From positions 1-63,371 of the forward strand of contig CAYPPG010000048.1 in NCBI GenBank assembly GCA_964412555.1: a DNA stretch of 63,371 nt, read 5' to 3'. Shown here piece after piece: positions 45,058 through 53,509 of the stretch. Position numbers and translations under genes: made by a program. Within the stretch, counting starts at the first letter, position 1. The number at the start of each line of letters is the position of its first letter. This stretch comes from CAYPPG01 sp964412555 (GTDB lineage: Bacteria; Hinthialibacterota; Hinthialibacteria; Hinthialibacterales; Hinthialibacteraceae). The notes under the pieces are model-generated. The model saw nothing but the letters and a program-made list of their open reading frames with translations, ran no database searches and was not told the origin of the DNA.

Positions 45058-47388
45058 TTAATATTGTAGCCATTCAGTAATTCCTGTTTCAGAATCAACA
45101 ATCTTTATTTTGGAAATATTTGGTATCCCATCAATAAATCCGTGAGGTGTTACTTTTATGGTCCAAATTTCGTCTGTTTCTACGTTTCTCCAGTCTAAAG
45201 TATCTTCAATTGATAAAGTTGGCCCATGTATAATCTTTTTGCCAGTGTTTGAAGACCATTCATATGTATATGTTACTTGAATACCATTCGGATCGACACT
45301 TGGTTCAGTTAATTTATAAGTTATGACAAAGTTTCCAGAGGGTGATTTAGGTGGCAAAATAGTTATTGGAGAGGGAGAAGGAACGATAGTTTTATTAAGA
45401 ATTGGCTTTGAAGTAGGTATTGGAGTAGAATCATTATACGTTAACAGTGATGTCATTACGTTTTTCCATATGTATAAATCTTCAGTTTCATTTGATATAC
45501 CCATCATATAATTTAAGTCTGGTGAAAAAGTTAAAGAATTTACAGGGGATATTTGATGTATTGTTTTAATCAACTTATTTTGTTTAATGTCCCATAATAT
45601 TAATCCTTGATTATGGCTTGAGATTAACAATATGCTACTTTTTGGGAAAAATTCTATGCATGTTGTTGCTATTCCCGATAAATTTTCAATATAATCTTCT
45701 TCCATATTAAATAAATCACAGTAAAAATACCATCCTTTGTTGCGATCAGCCCAAGCAAAAAGTTTGGAATCAGATGAAAAAGTTATAAATGATATATATC
45801 TAGAATTTTCTAATGGTACAATCTTCCTATTTTCAAGATCATAAAGTATAAGACGGATATTTCTAAGTAATGCCATAAATTTTTCATCTGATGAAATGGC
45901 AAAGTCGAAAATATTTTGATACGCATTATCAAGAATAATTTTTATTTCATTTTCATTCATATTTATTTGTATTATGTCATATAGATCGTTAGTGAAAATA
46001 GATGAATCATCCTGTGAAAATTCAGCAAAACCTATCTCATTAAATCTTGATTTATAAACATAATTAAAATTAAAAAGCATTTTAGCAGTATTTATGTTCC
46101 AGACATTTAAATGATAATTAAAAATTAAATTTTTTATATAATGTAATGTCAAAACTTTTGATCCATCATGAGATACATCAAATTGAGATACATTATAGTT
46201 ATCAATTAAATAAAGCAGTTCACCGGAGTCCATGTCCCATATTTTTAAACAATTTTCAGGATTGTCATGTAATGTTAGTAATATTGAATCATCAGGCGTA
46301 ATATCAATTTCTGAAATATCAGCAATATCAGACAACTGGGTAAATGTTTCTTTCTTTTCGCCTGATTCAATATTAAATATTTCGACTGTATTTTCGTTAG
46401 AAAGAATAACTATATCTTGATTGTTGGATAAAAAAAGAGCCTGTTTTGGAGAACTATTCTCAAAAACACGATAAACATTATCTTCAGACAATGGTGCAGG
46501 AAAAGGTGTTGATGTATAAGTTGGCGTATTGGTAGATGTGGGAGTATTACTTGGAGTAAGAGTAAAAGTTGGAGTCATAGTGGGAGTAGGCAAATTTGCC
46601 AGATGACTTATAATACGAAAACCTATAGTACGATTCTTGATGTTGTTTTCAATTTCAGAGCGGAAAGCTGATTGTAAATATGATGGAGCACTGTTAAAAC
46701 TACCTCCACGTATTATAAATGAATTACACATTTCCCAGACATTTCCACTCATATCATACAAATCCCATTTATTAGGTAATTTTAAACCAACTTGATGTGA
46801 AACACCTCCAGAATTATTAACATACCAAGCACAATTATCAATCATAGAAAGTGAAGAATCTTCACCCCAATAAAAGCGTGTGGTTGTGATTGATCTACAT
46901 GCATATTCCCATTCTTCCTCGTGAGGTAAACGAAAACCATTAGAATCAGCGATTAAAAAATTATTTCCATCGTATGCTGCTTCAATACCAACTATTTTAC
47001 TTAATTTTTTGCAAAAATGAATACATTCACCATAAGTTACGGTTTCGACAGGGTTGGATAAATTTTCGTTATTATACGATGGATTATATCCCATTATAGA
47101 CATCCATTGATCTTGGGTAATTTCATATTTGCTCATATAAAATGATTTTGCAATATCAACAACACGTTGTTCTTCAGTTTTATTATGCCCTTGCTCATTT
47201 TCTGGAAATCCCATTGTAAAAGTTCCAGAAGGAATTAAAACCATTTCCAAAGCTAATGCTCTATTATCAACATTAGGAAGAGATATAGTCGTTACGGGTG
47301 GTAATTGAGCCGCTACACTATAAAGAAGAAAGAAATTAGACAATAAATATAAGATAAGAAAATTTATAACAACATTTATAGTATTCAT
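45058..47388 (-). CDS. Secreted FGE-like (SUMF1) domain plus propeller protein, AT-rich
   Basis: 776 residues. After a signal peptide, residues ~45-270 form an FGE/SUMF1 domain: MVLIPSGTFTMGFPENEQGH, FYMSKYEITQDQW, GFRLPHEEEWEYACR and GNVWEMCNSFIIRGGSFNS. A Thr/Pro linker (PTPTMTPTFTLTPSNTPT) separates it from a WD40-like region (DSGELLYLIDNYNVSQFDVS). The C-terminus resembles an Ig-like strand set (TYEWSSNTGKKIIHGP). The domain is usually a binding or modifying module when exported; the catalytic Cys pair of true FGE is not evident. The gene is visibly more AT-rich than its neighbours, suggesting transfer. Confidence 0.75.
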   Translation of the reverse strand: MNTINVVINFLILYLLSNFFLLYSVAAQLPPVTTISLPNVDNRALALEMVLIPSGTFTMGFPENEQGHNKTEEQRVVDIAKSFYMSKYEITQDQWMSIMGYNPSYNNENLSNPVETVTYGECIHFCKKLSKIVGIEAAYDGNNFLIADSNGFRLPHEEEWEYACRSITTTRFYWGEDSSLSMIDNCAWYVNNSGGVSHQVGLKLPNKWDLYDMSGNVWEMCNSFIIRGGSFNSAPSYLQSAFRSEIENNIKNRTIGFRIISHLANLPTPTMTPTFTLTPSNTPTSTNTPTYTSTPFPAPLSEDNVYRVFENSSPKQALFLSNNQDIVILSNENTVEIFNIESGEKKETFTQLSDIADISEIDITPDDSILLTLHDNPENCLKIWDMDSGELLYLIDNYNVSQFDVSHDGSKVLTLHYIKNLIFNYHLNVWNINTAKMLFNFNYVYKSRFNEIGFAEFSQDDSSIFTNDLYDIIQINMNENEIKIILDNAYQNIFDFAISSDEKFMALLRNIRLILYDLENRKIVPLENSRYISFITFSSDSKLFAWADRNKGWYFYCDLFNMEEDYIENLSGIATTCIEFFPKSSILLISSHNQGLILWDIKQNKLIKTIHQISPVNSLTFSPDLNYMMGISNETEDLYIWKNVMTSLLTYNDSTPIPTSKPILNKTIVPSPSPITILPPKSPSGNFVITYKLTEPSVDPNGIQVTYTYEWSSNTGKKIIHGPTLSIEDTLDWRNVETDEIWTIKVTPHGFIDGIPNISKIKIVDSETGITEWLQY

Positions 47389-47453
47389 ATGGTAACTCCA
47401 AAAAATATTTTATAATATAAATTGATGTCATTGGTGTACTGCAATTTCGCTTT

Positions 47454-47543
47454 GAACCCACCCTACGAAACTTCAATTTTCAACTAAGTTTAGGACACTT
47501 TCTATCCAATTTTGATGGGTTGAAAAAGCACAACCCATCCTAC
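47454..47543. repeat. Palindromic repeat family A, two partial copies
   Basis: GAACCCACCCTACGAAAC at 47454-47471, and the palindrome GATGGGTTG/CAACCCATC around AAAAAGCA at 47514-47539 followed by CTAC. This gap between the FGE-like gene and the Shedu gene holds nothing else recognisable. Confidence 0.65.
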
Positions 47544-47622
47544 AAAGCTACAACCTTTATCATGTAATAAAAGGCAATGTTTCATTATCATTCATTCTCA
47601 ATCCTACAAGATAAAAACATAG

Positions 47623-48810
47623 TTATGTTGTGTATCTTGACCAGTGCTTTAACATTGAATCTAGGCGCGCCAATAGATCATCATATGTGATTATATCGAT
47701 AACATTCTTGTACTTGCGCTTTATCACTTCAAAATCTTGACGCTGATCTTCTGAAAGTTCTTTCTCCCGCCCCATAATTATTATAGCGCCAGGATTGGTG
47801 ATCCTTATGGCGAAGCCTTCACCCAATTGATCACGATAATGAGATGTAAGTTTTTCTTCCCCCTTTTTTCCCCACTTATTGAGGTAGAAAATATACTTCT
47901 CTATCTGCATAACGGTGCCTGACAGGTCACGAAGCGGAATATAATTGTCACGATACGTCCGATCAGTCACTATGCATTTATCAAACGGTTTCTTAATTTC
48001 GATGATATCCGTATTGCCCATGTCATCTACTAGTAGAAAATCAATGCTTCTGTCTTTCTTATTATAAGTATCTCGAACAGGGGCTTCTTTGAAGACATGG
48101 ATATATTTTGGGTATAGAAGAAGAATTATTTGAAGAATCTCTTCTTGCCACTGTCGTTCAGAATAAGAAACTTCTGCTGCTAGCATACTTTGTAGCTTGG
48201 ATAGCAGCAGGCTGTATTTTTCGATCTCGGCATTGGCAACGAGTCGATATGTATTTGTACCTTCAATGCTCGTTCTACGATTCATGTATTTGTGGTATTT
48301 TTTTTCATAATCTTCTTTTGTATCTATATATGAAGAAATGACTGCACAAACACGAGCAGATGCATATCTAGTTAATTCATACGAATTTGGGAATTTCTGC
48401 AGAAGTTCCGAGAATGCATTTTCTGGGATTGCTGTTTCTTCTGGACCGCCAATTCGTATTGTTGCACCCGTAATACTTTCTAACCTAGAAAATATTGATA
48501 TATTACGCTCTGCAATAAATGTTTTAGATGTAATTTCTACGCTTTCATGAATAAAGAGATCATGGTTAATCGAAAGTACATTTTTTGGCAGCCTATAATA
48601 CTCACCATCCTTTTTTGCGATTTCGAACAACACGGGAGCTTCTTCTTCAGGATCTTCCTCGGATATTAGTTCATTTGAACTTAAGGTAAATGTTCTTCTC
48701 AATGTAACAGATGTGCCCGTAGATAGTTCCGAATATATCCAGTTTGCCCCCCCCATTTCACCACTATAGGAAAGTAATAGGCGATCATCTTCTTTGAGAA
48801 AGTCCAACAT
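47623..48810 (-). CDS. Shedu-type defence nuclease (SduA, DUF4263)
   Basis: 395 residues. The C-terminal half carries the PD-(D/E)xK-type core of DUF4263: SIDFLLVDDMGNTDIIEIKK, then a conserved helix (YRDNYIPLRDLSGTVMQIEK) and AIIIMGREKELS. The N-terminal ~200 residues are the variable Shedu sensor region. Shedu proteins protect against phage by nicking or cleaving DNA. It starts 21 bp after the MltR-family gene on the same strand, forming a two-gene unit. All active-site residues I can identify are present, so it is probably functional. Confidence 0.82.
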   Translation of the reverse strand: MLDFLKEDDRLLLSYSGEMGGANWIYSELSTGTSVTLRRTFTLSSNELISEEDPEEEAPVLFEIAKKDGEYYRLPKNVLSINHDLFIHESVEITSKTFIAERNISIFSRLESITGATIRIGGPEETAIPENAFSELLQKFPNSYELTRYASARVCAVISSYIDTKEDYEKKYHKYMNRRTSIEGTNTYRLVANAEIEKYSLLLSKLQSMLAAEVSYSERQWQEEILQIILLLYPKYIHVFKEAPVRDTYNKKDRSIDFLLVDDMGNTDIIEIKKPFDKCIVTDRTYRDNYIPLRDLSGTVMQIEKYIFYLNKWGKKGEEKLTSHYRDQLGEGFAIRITNPGAIIIMGREKELSEDQRQDFEVIKRKYKNVIDIITYDDLLARLDSMLKHWSRYTT

Positions 48811-48831
48811 CCTTCAATATACTCCTATGAC

Positions 48832-49458
48832 CTATAATGGTGCGACTCCATCCGTACTGGGTCCATTTACAGCCGGTTGTTCGGCTTCATCCATTACCTC
48901 TAGCATTAGCGCAACAGCATCAGTTTGAGAATGCCTGCCAAACTCATCATCTGGAATATGGGGCCTCTCCTGAATGCGGTTGGCCTTCCTGATCGCGGCA
49001 TTGATTAATACCAGCACTCCACAGATAACTCGTATGTACTTCTTCCTCGGGGGAAGAGACTCATGCCAATAGTCTGTTTGTAGTTCGCTGCATCGGTTCG
49101 CGATCACAGACGTAGTGAAGTCGATAGGATCGATGGAATGTGCGAATTCATTACGGATACGCCGAATGAGATTGATGTCTCGATGCGTCGGTTTTGATAT
49201 TAGGCCCATCAGATACGCTAAGTCAGCCTTCGCCGACAAAGTTGCGAGTGGTCTGTTTCCAGTGAGCATGCCTGAAAGTAGATTTTTGTCCTCAACAAGC
49301 ACTGCTTGCAAGAGAGATTCGAGCCGTGCCTCAATATGAGATGCTGCCAGAAGGGCGCACCCCCGGTCAGTCTCTTCGTCAAGTCTCGCATGAAAGGAAA
49401 GAAGTTCCTTCAGGGGAATTGTCTTTATAAACTCTTTGAACTCGTTTTGGAAACTCAT
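48832..49458 (-). CDS. MltR-family protein upstream of Shedu
   Basis: 208 residues matching the mannitol-repressor MltR family: LDEETDRGCALLAASHIEA, LATLSAKADLAYLMGLISK and IRRIRNEFAHSIDP. Despite the name, no DNA-binding domain is visible. RNEFAH fits the RX4-6H motif of HEPN RNases, but a HEPN fold is inference. ATG 49458 (GGCGGAAAAGCA upstream) is preferred to TTG 49524. Immediate coupling to the Shedu nuclease suggests a joint role in defence, not mannitol control. Confidence 0.8.
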   Translation of the reverse strand: MSFQNEFKEFIKTIPLKELLSFHARLDEETDRGCALLAASHIEARLESLLQAVLVEDKNLLSGMLTGNRPLATLSAKADLAYLMGLISKPTHRDINLIRRIRNEFAHSIDPIDFTTSVIANRCSELQTDYWHESLPPRKKYIRVICGVLVLINAAIRKANRIQERPHIPDDEFGRHSQTDAVALMLEVMDEAEQPAVNGPSTDGVAPL

Positions 49459-49762
49459 TGCTTTTCCGCCTAACAATTCATTCAATGGTTTTAATATTCT
49501 AAGATATATTGTCTCAAATGTCAAGATAGATTCGCATGATTATTCTCCATATTCTAGCCATTTTTTATGAAAAATCGGATCAGAAATTGATCCAAATCGA
49601 TTCTGAGCAATGGACAAATCATTGCGTTTCTCCGTCTGAGCGAAGGGATTTCTTCCTGAAATAAAATTGCATCATCCCCCCAATAGACGCCATAATGAAA
49701 GCGGGACGCCGTTTTGACTGGCTCAAATCCGGGATCGGCTAGTTCGACCGGTTTTCAGTGTG
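49459..49762. other. Gap with possible coding remnants
   Basis: Just over 300 bp. On the minus strand, one frame gives SRFHYGVYWGDDAILFQEE and another gives NRFGSISDPIFHKKWLEYGE ending at a stop at 49540-49542. These read like two pieces of one degraded gene, but I cannot assign a family. Confidence 0.3.
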
Positions 49763-49999
49763 TTACTGGACGTGAGCCACCGGCACCGCTTCCATTTTCT
49801 CTGGCTCTCTCGCACCTGATGCGATGTCGTGAACGGTGTGAAGGATATCGGACGAGTAGTAGCGATTCCCACACACGCCGCAGACGCCGATGGTTATGTC
49901 CTCCAATATGATGAATCCACTCTTGTGCTTGAATGCTTCCCGCTCCATGGTTCTTGGTTGAACAGTTCTCTCGCAATATTCGCATTGGTATCCGTACAT
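49763..49999 (-). CDS. YgiT-type zinc-finger protein (orphan antitoxin-like)
   Basis: 78 residues. CEYC near the start and CGVCG later form the zinc site typical of YgiT/MqsA N-terminal domains; IILEDITIGVCGVCGNRYYS is the classic block. In full systems a DUF4258 toxin precedes it; none is found. No HTH domain follows. No clear ribosome-binding site, so the gene may be a leftover of a decayed pair. Confidence 0.7.
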   Translation of the reverse strand: MYGYQCEYCERTVQPRTMEREAFKHKSGFIILEDITIGVCGVCGNRYYSSDILHTVHDIASGAREPEKMEAVPVAHVQ

Positions 50000-50043
50000 A
50001 TATATTGTAGTATTTTCCGAGGCCTTCGATCTATCGATACTTA

Positions 50044-50087
50044 TCCACGAAGTGATGGGTCAAACTTCGCGATCCATCCTACGAAAC
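50044..50087. repeat. Palindromic repeat family A copy
   Basis: TCCACGAAGTGATGGGTCAAAC, then TTCGCGATCCATCCTACGAAAC. Same orientation as the other copies; just upstream of a MNT/HEPN pair. Confidence 0.75.
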
Positions 50088-50209
50088 TATCGTTTGTTGG
50101 TGGTTTCCTTTTCCATGAGAAAGAGAAATGATCACTGCATTATACAGGAAACGGTTGTATACTACTCGTACGAGAGAATCGAGGACCTATCAGAGAAAGA
50201 TTGTGTATA

Positions 50210-50500
50210 ATGGATCGTCATCGAATCAACCGTATTCTCCAGGACCATCGGAAAGAGCTGAATGAATTGGGAATTCGTTCTTTGGCTGTGTTCGGATCGA
50301 CGGTGCGGGGAGAAGCGGACGAAAATAGCGACGTAGATATTTTAGTCGAATTCAACCGTTCCATCGGGCTTCTTCATTTTTCGAAGGTTCGATTGCGCCT
50401 TGAGGAGCTGCTTGGCCAATCCGTTGACCTTGTTTCCCGAACTGCTCTCATCGATGAACTTAAAGAGGATATCTTGGCAGAGGCAGTCAATGTCTTCTAA
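50210..50500 (+). CDS. Minimal nucleotidyltransferase antitoxin (MntA-like)
   Basis: 96 residues with the intact motif GSTVRGEADENSDVDILVEF. ATG 50210 is the first ATG; an in-frame TTG at 50201 is less likely. The HEPN partner starts 11 bp before its end. This is a second, independent MNT/HEPN pair, in the opposite orientation to that at 35.2-35.8 kb. Confidence 0.85.
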   Translation: MDRHRINRILQDHRKELNELGIRSLAVFGSTVRGEADENSDVDILVEFNRSIGLLHFSKVRLRLEELLGQSVDLVSRTALIDELKEDILAEAVNVF

Positions 50501-50843
50501 ATCCCGCAAATGGAAATTTCGAATTCAGCATATCTTGCAGGCTATTGATAAAATCCAATCTTGTACTACCGGACTCTCGTACGCAGAGTTCGAAGAGGAT
50601 TGGATCGTTATTGACGCTGTACAGATGAACCTGCTTGTAATCGGAGAAGCGGCCCGACACATCCCTGATTTTATCATTCAAGCCTATCCTGAAATCCCTT
50701 GGGTGGAAATGAGGGGATTGAGAAACGTGTTGGCACACGAATACGACCGTGTCGATTTTGATATTATTTGGAGGGTGATTCAAGAGGAATTACCACCCCT
50801 TGTTCCAAAACTGCGTCAGGTTTTCGAAGATGGGGTGGAGTAA
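50490..50843 (+). CDS. HEPN toxin (HepT/DUF86 type)
   Basis: 117 residues. LLVIGEAARHIPDFIIQ and the RX4-6H active site GLRNVLAHEYDRVDF are intact, with the Tyr target of AMPylation. ATG 50490 follows GAGGCAG within the antitoxin gene, which gives an 11-bp overlap. Appears complete. Confidence 0.86.
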   Translation: MSSKSRKWKFRIQHILQAIDKIQSCTTGLSYAEFEEDWIVIDAVQMNLLVIGEAARHIPDFIIQAYPEIPWVEMRGLRNVLAHEYDRVDFDIIWRVIQEELPPLVPKLRQVFEDGVE

Positions 50844-50943
50844 TGGACGAAAGCCGAATTCATGGAGTGCTGCGCTTCGCTTTGCGCCCTATACATCTTC
50901 TGGATTAAGAACTTGGAATTCTATCATCTAAAAATTCAACAAT

Positions 50944-51274
50944 TACTTATCTCTTGTCAGCAGCTTTTTCGTATAGACCAATACGGTTGAAACAATTACC
51001 GCATCCACAGATTGTCCTCGCCCTGTCTCTACCCGCATGACGACGACTTATGTAAAATAATCGTGGATATTGGTAACGGATTTTCGAATACATTTGGTCT
51101 TGTCAGTACGCAATAGTATTCACGTAATATTTGATCGCTTATCCATAATTCCGTTCCACGGTTATTGGATTCCGCAATGGTTTTCAGGGCTATTTCGTGT
51201 AACGGTGATTCCGCCATAGCCGCATAAATTAACACATTGGTATCAAGAAATACTTTCTTAGCGTCCCCATTCAT
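50944..51274 (-). pseudogene. Degraded PIN-domain toxin (VapC)
   Basis: The open frame from ATG 51274 starts as a PIN domain (KKVFLDTNVLIYAAM, ISDQILREYYCVLTRPN) but stops at 51029, after 81 residues instead of ~135. Beyond the stop another frame gives GQSVDAVIVSTVLVYTKKLL, then TRDK and a stop at 50944. That is a recognisable PIN C-terminal segment with the third Asp (VDA) and the LLT strand. A deletion and frame change separate the halves. The toxin is probably dead; its antitoxin is intact. Confidence 0.7.
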
Positions 51275-51491
51275 CGTAGATATCCTCTCTCCTTAAAGAG
51301 AGATTATCCGGCCAACTCACTCCATGATGCACGGGGAATTCTATTAGCGGACGCTTCGTGCCGTTTCCCATTTCCTTTTGTATTTCCATGACGAGCACGG
51401 CTTGATGAACACCGGCGGGAACATCGTTCGGAAGTTGGGCGGTTAAGACTCCATTCGAGTCAATTGTGACTTTCGTTTCGATTGTTCTCAT
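51258..51491 (-). CDS. Antitoxin for the degraded PIN toxin
   Basis: 77 residues: MRTIETKVTIDSNGVLTAQL at the start, then a Glu-rich C-terminus ending ISLRREDIYDEWGR-like (NLSLRREDIYDEWGR). The beginning resembles a short beta module. Overlap with the PIN gene is 17 bp. GGATG lies upstream of ATG 51491; the longer frame is not used. Confidence 0.65.
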   Translation of the reverse strand: MRTIETKVTIDSNGVLTAQLPNDVPAGVHQAVLVMEIQKEMGNGTKRPLIEFPVHHGVSWPDNLSLRREDIYDEWGR

Positions 51492-51560
51492 GATTACATC
51501 CGTAACATTGATTATCAACAGTATCGTAGGATAAGTCCCATTTTTCAACCCATCGATTTA

Positions 51561-51605
51561 TTCCAGAAAGTGATGGGGCAAACGGTGCGACCCATTCTAC
51601 GAAAC
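51561..51605. repeat. Palindromic repeat family A copy
   Basis: TTCCAGAAAGTGATGGGGCA, then AACGGTGCGACCCATTCTACGAAAC. Preceded by CAACCCATCG, which pairs with part of it. Sits between two toxin-antitoxin modules. Confidence 0.75.
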
Positions 51606-51667
51606 CAATAAGTATGGGGCTTCACCTTTGCCCCCTCAAGATTTCCCTTCCGGCGAGGTTCGGATTT

Positions 51668-51964
51668 TTAAGCGTGTTCTTTTACAAGTGCGCGGCGCAC
51701 AGCATCCGGTTCCTGGTCGATCACAAAAAGAAAGTTTTTCGCCGCACCGGCCGGCACACGCCGCCCCTGCTCCCAATCTTGAATTGTGCGTACACTTACG
51801 CCGAAATAATCAGCGAAAACGCTTTGGCTCATATTCAACTTTTTGCGAATGCGCCGAACATCGATTTCTTCCGGGATATGAACGACAGAAGCAGTCTTCT
51901 CGCCTTTTGCAAAGGCAATGGCTTCTTCCATCCCCTTCATCATGCTTTCACCTAATTCGCTCAT
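51668..51964 (-). CDS. higA: HigA-type HTH antitoxin
   Basis: 98 residues with an XRE helix-turn-helix (RKKLNMSQSVFADYFGVSVR, TIQDWEQGRR) and a short C-terminus. The start overlaps the toxin stop by 4 bp, giving the toxin-first order of higBA. Intact. Confidence 0.85.
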   Translation of the reverse strand: MSELGESMMKGMEEAIAFAKGEKTASVVHIPEEIDVRRIRKKLNMSQSVFADYFGVSVRTIQDWEQGRRVPAGAAKNFLFVIDQEPDAVRRALVKEHA

Positions 51965-52305
51965 TTCTTTTTACTCCTGTATATCTGAATGAGGGTACTG
52001 GCCAAGGACTTCATAACATTCTTTTCTGCATCGGAGATACTCTCTTTCTGGTTTTTCTCGTAGATGGTGATGAGAAAGACCGGAATATCAACGCCGCTAA
52101 AGAACGTGATCACTCTGTATCCGCCACTTTTCCCTTTCCCTTTACCGGCAATTCTTATTTTCCGCATCCCGCCAGTACCGGAAATTTCATCACCCGCATC
52201 CGGATTGGAGGCAATCAGATCAATAATCGCTTCGCGGTCTTCATCTGACAGCCCCAGTTTTCTGGCGCGTTTTATAAATTCCGGTAGCTCTACAACCGCC
52301 TGCAT
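51961..52305 (-). CDS. higB: RelE/HigB-family mRNA interferase toxin
   Basis: 114 residues of the type II HigB/YoeB-like fold: a helical N-terminus (VVELPEFIKRARKLGLSDED) then MRKIRIAGKGKGKSGGYRVI and IPVFLITIYEKNQKESIS. The RMF pattern and basic strand fit the DUF1044-like branch. First gene of an apparently complete higBA pair. Confidence 0.82.
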   Translation of the reverse strand: MQAVVELPEFIKRARKLGLSDEDREAIIDLIASNPDAGDEISGTGGMRKIRIAGKGKGKSGGYRVITFFSGVDIPVFLITIYEKNQKESISDAEKNVMKSLASTLIQIYRSKKK

Positions 52306-52380
52306 CCTAAATTCCTATTATACGGCAATGCCGTAGTTTCGTCAATGTTTTGTGAAATTTCAAGCATAGGGCTTATAGTT

Positions 52381-52460
52381 GTAGGATGGGCCGCGTTTTT
52401 TAATCCTTCGATTTTTTTCAAGAAATGATGGGTCAAACGACGCGACCCATCCTACGGAAC
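52381..52460. repeat. Palindromic repeat family A copy with leading half
   Basis: GTAGGATGGGCCGCG at the left end, then TTTCAAGAAATGATGGGTCA, AACGACGCGACCCATCCTACGGAAC. The two ends (GTAGGATGGG and CCCATCCTAC) form a long-range inverted repeat as well. Confidence 0.75.
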
Positions 52461-52552
52461 ATGCGGTCAGCCTTTGCGGGTGTGGTACCTCGTGCCACTT
52501 ACGTCAAAGGCTGGCTGGCGCCTTGCCTTTGGCAGCTGCACCCGGAAATGTC

Positions 52553-52798
52553 TTAGGGTACGTCAGAAGCCACGTCCTTGTCCGATGGAATGTCTTGTTC
52601 GGTCTTTTTCATTCTCAGAACCATGGCCTTTTGACTAATTTCTTCTACGGTTAAATTCTCAAATAAACCGTCTCGCCACTTCGTATAGTCAAATGGTTCT
52701 TGCTGAATGAGAGCGATAAATCTCTCTGCTTCCACCAAGCCGAGTGATTCCGTTAAAACTTGAAGTCCTTTCACTTTTATTTCTGTATTCGTCATCAT
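52553..52798 (-). CDS. Small antitoxin-like protein of unknown family
   Basis: 81 residues: MTNTEIKVKGLQVLTESLGL, then EAERFIALIQQEPFDYTKWR and a helix with ISQKAM. This pattern recurs in small proteins near toxin genes, which is why an antitoxin role is suspected, but I cannot name the family. AAGGAG precedes the start. No intact toxin lies beside it; the neighbouring HEPN gene is broken. Confidence 0.55.
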   Translation of the reverse strand: MMTNTEIKVKGLQVLTESLGLVEAERFIALIQQEPFDYTKWRDGLFENLTVEEISQKAMVLRMKKTEQDIPSDKDVASDVP

Positions 52799-52844
52799 TT
52801 TTTAAGTCTCCTTAAAAAAATGACTGATCCCACCTTCCGCAAGA

Positions 52845-53278
52845 CTACTGGTTACCAAGAAATTCCTTATCCTTGGATAATTGACGACGAAGATACTCTT
52901 TTATTGCTTCAAAGAAATTAGCCGCTTTACTTTGGATTTCCTCTGTTTCATCTACTGAGGGTATTTTCGAAATACGATAATCTTATTCTTGACGAATTTC
53001 GAAAACGGAATGAAAATCTTTTGAAAATCTTTCGAAAAGACTCCCTTTCGCACGAATTCCTTATCAAAGGCGGCTAACACACCTGTATGCTTGGAGGTGG
53101 ATATACCAGATTGCAATAGAAGTGCTAAAACTGCATAAAACATGGCGTAATAAGATCGATTAATAATGCTCTGAAGGCTGCCATTGCCCTCGACTAGACA
53201 CTGCATGTTCCGAAGTACCATTTCAGCCTGTTCCAGCCTGTATTCGATAAGGGTGATGATCGCCTCGTCCTTTTTCAT
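52845..53278 (-). pseudogene. HEPN-domain gene broken by an 11-bp tandem duplication and a stop
   Basis: The frame from ATG 53278 encodes a HEPN protein (RSYYAMFYAVLALLLQSGIS, TSKHTGVLAAFDKEFVRKG) and then goes out of frame. The cause is visible: TGAAAATCTTT occurs twice in tandem (53011-53021 and 53022-53032). Removing one copy restores FSKDFHSVFEIRQE, followed by a TAA at 52983 where Ser of RQxSDY is expected. Past it come DYRISKIPSVDETEEIQSKA and FFEAIKEYLRRQL, ending at 52845. Two lesions therefore separate this from its functional ancestor. Its start overlaps the end of the upstream nucleotidyltransferase fragment by 4 bp. Confidence 0.75.
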
Positions 53279-53509
53279 AGGGGGATTCCTTCGGACATGA
53301 CCGTTTGTACAAATGGAGAATACCGTTCCGGCCCGTTTTCCCATTCGTCTCGTGTAAAAACAACGGGAGTGATCACAATGCCATGCTCAAAACCGGCTTC
53401 CCATGCGCACTCACTGACTTGTTTTCTATCATCCATGGTGTAGGAATCCGGCAAAACGACAACAACATCCATATCGGATTCAGGATCGGCATCCCCACGC
53501 GCCCTCGAA
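53275..53509 (-). pseudogene. 5'-truncated nucleotidyltransferase (MNT) fragment
   Basis: The frame holds RARGDADPESDMDVVVVLPD, which is the last part of the GS-x-R motif and the DMDV catalytic pair, then a normal C-terminus ending FVQTVMSEGIPL. The N-terminal ~35 residues, including GS, are missing; the sequence upstream belongs to the tetR gene in another frame. ATG within MDVVVV could still start translation but would lack the catalytic motif. Partner of the broken HEPN gene. Confidence 0.75.

Noticed and set aside
44666..53509. CRISPR array or prophage in the defence-rich region
   Set aside because: The repeats are palindromes at irregular distances, without unique spacers; no integrase, terminase or structural genes are seen.
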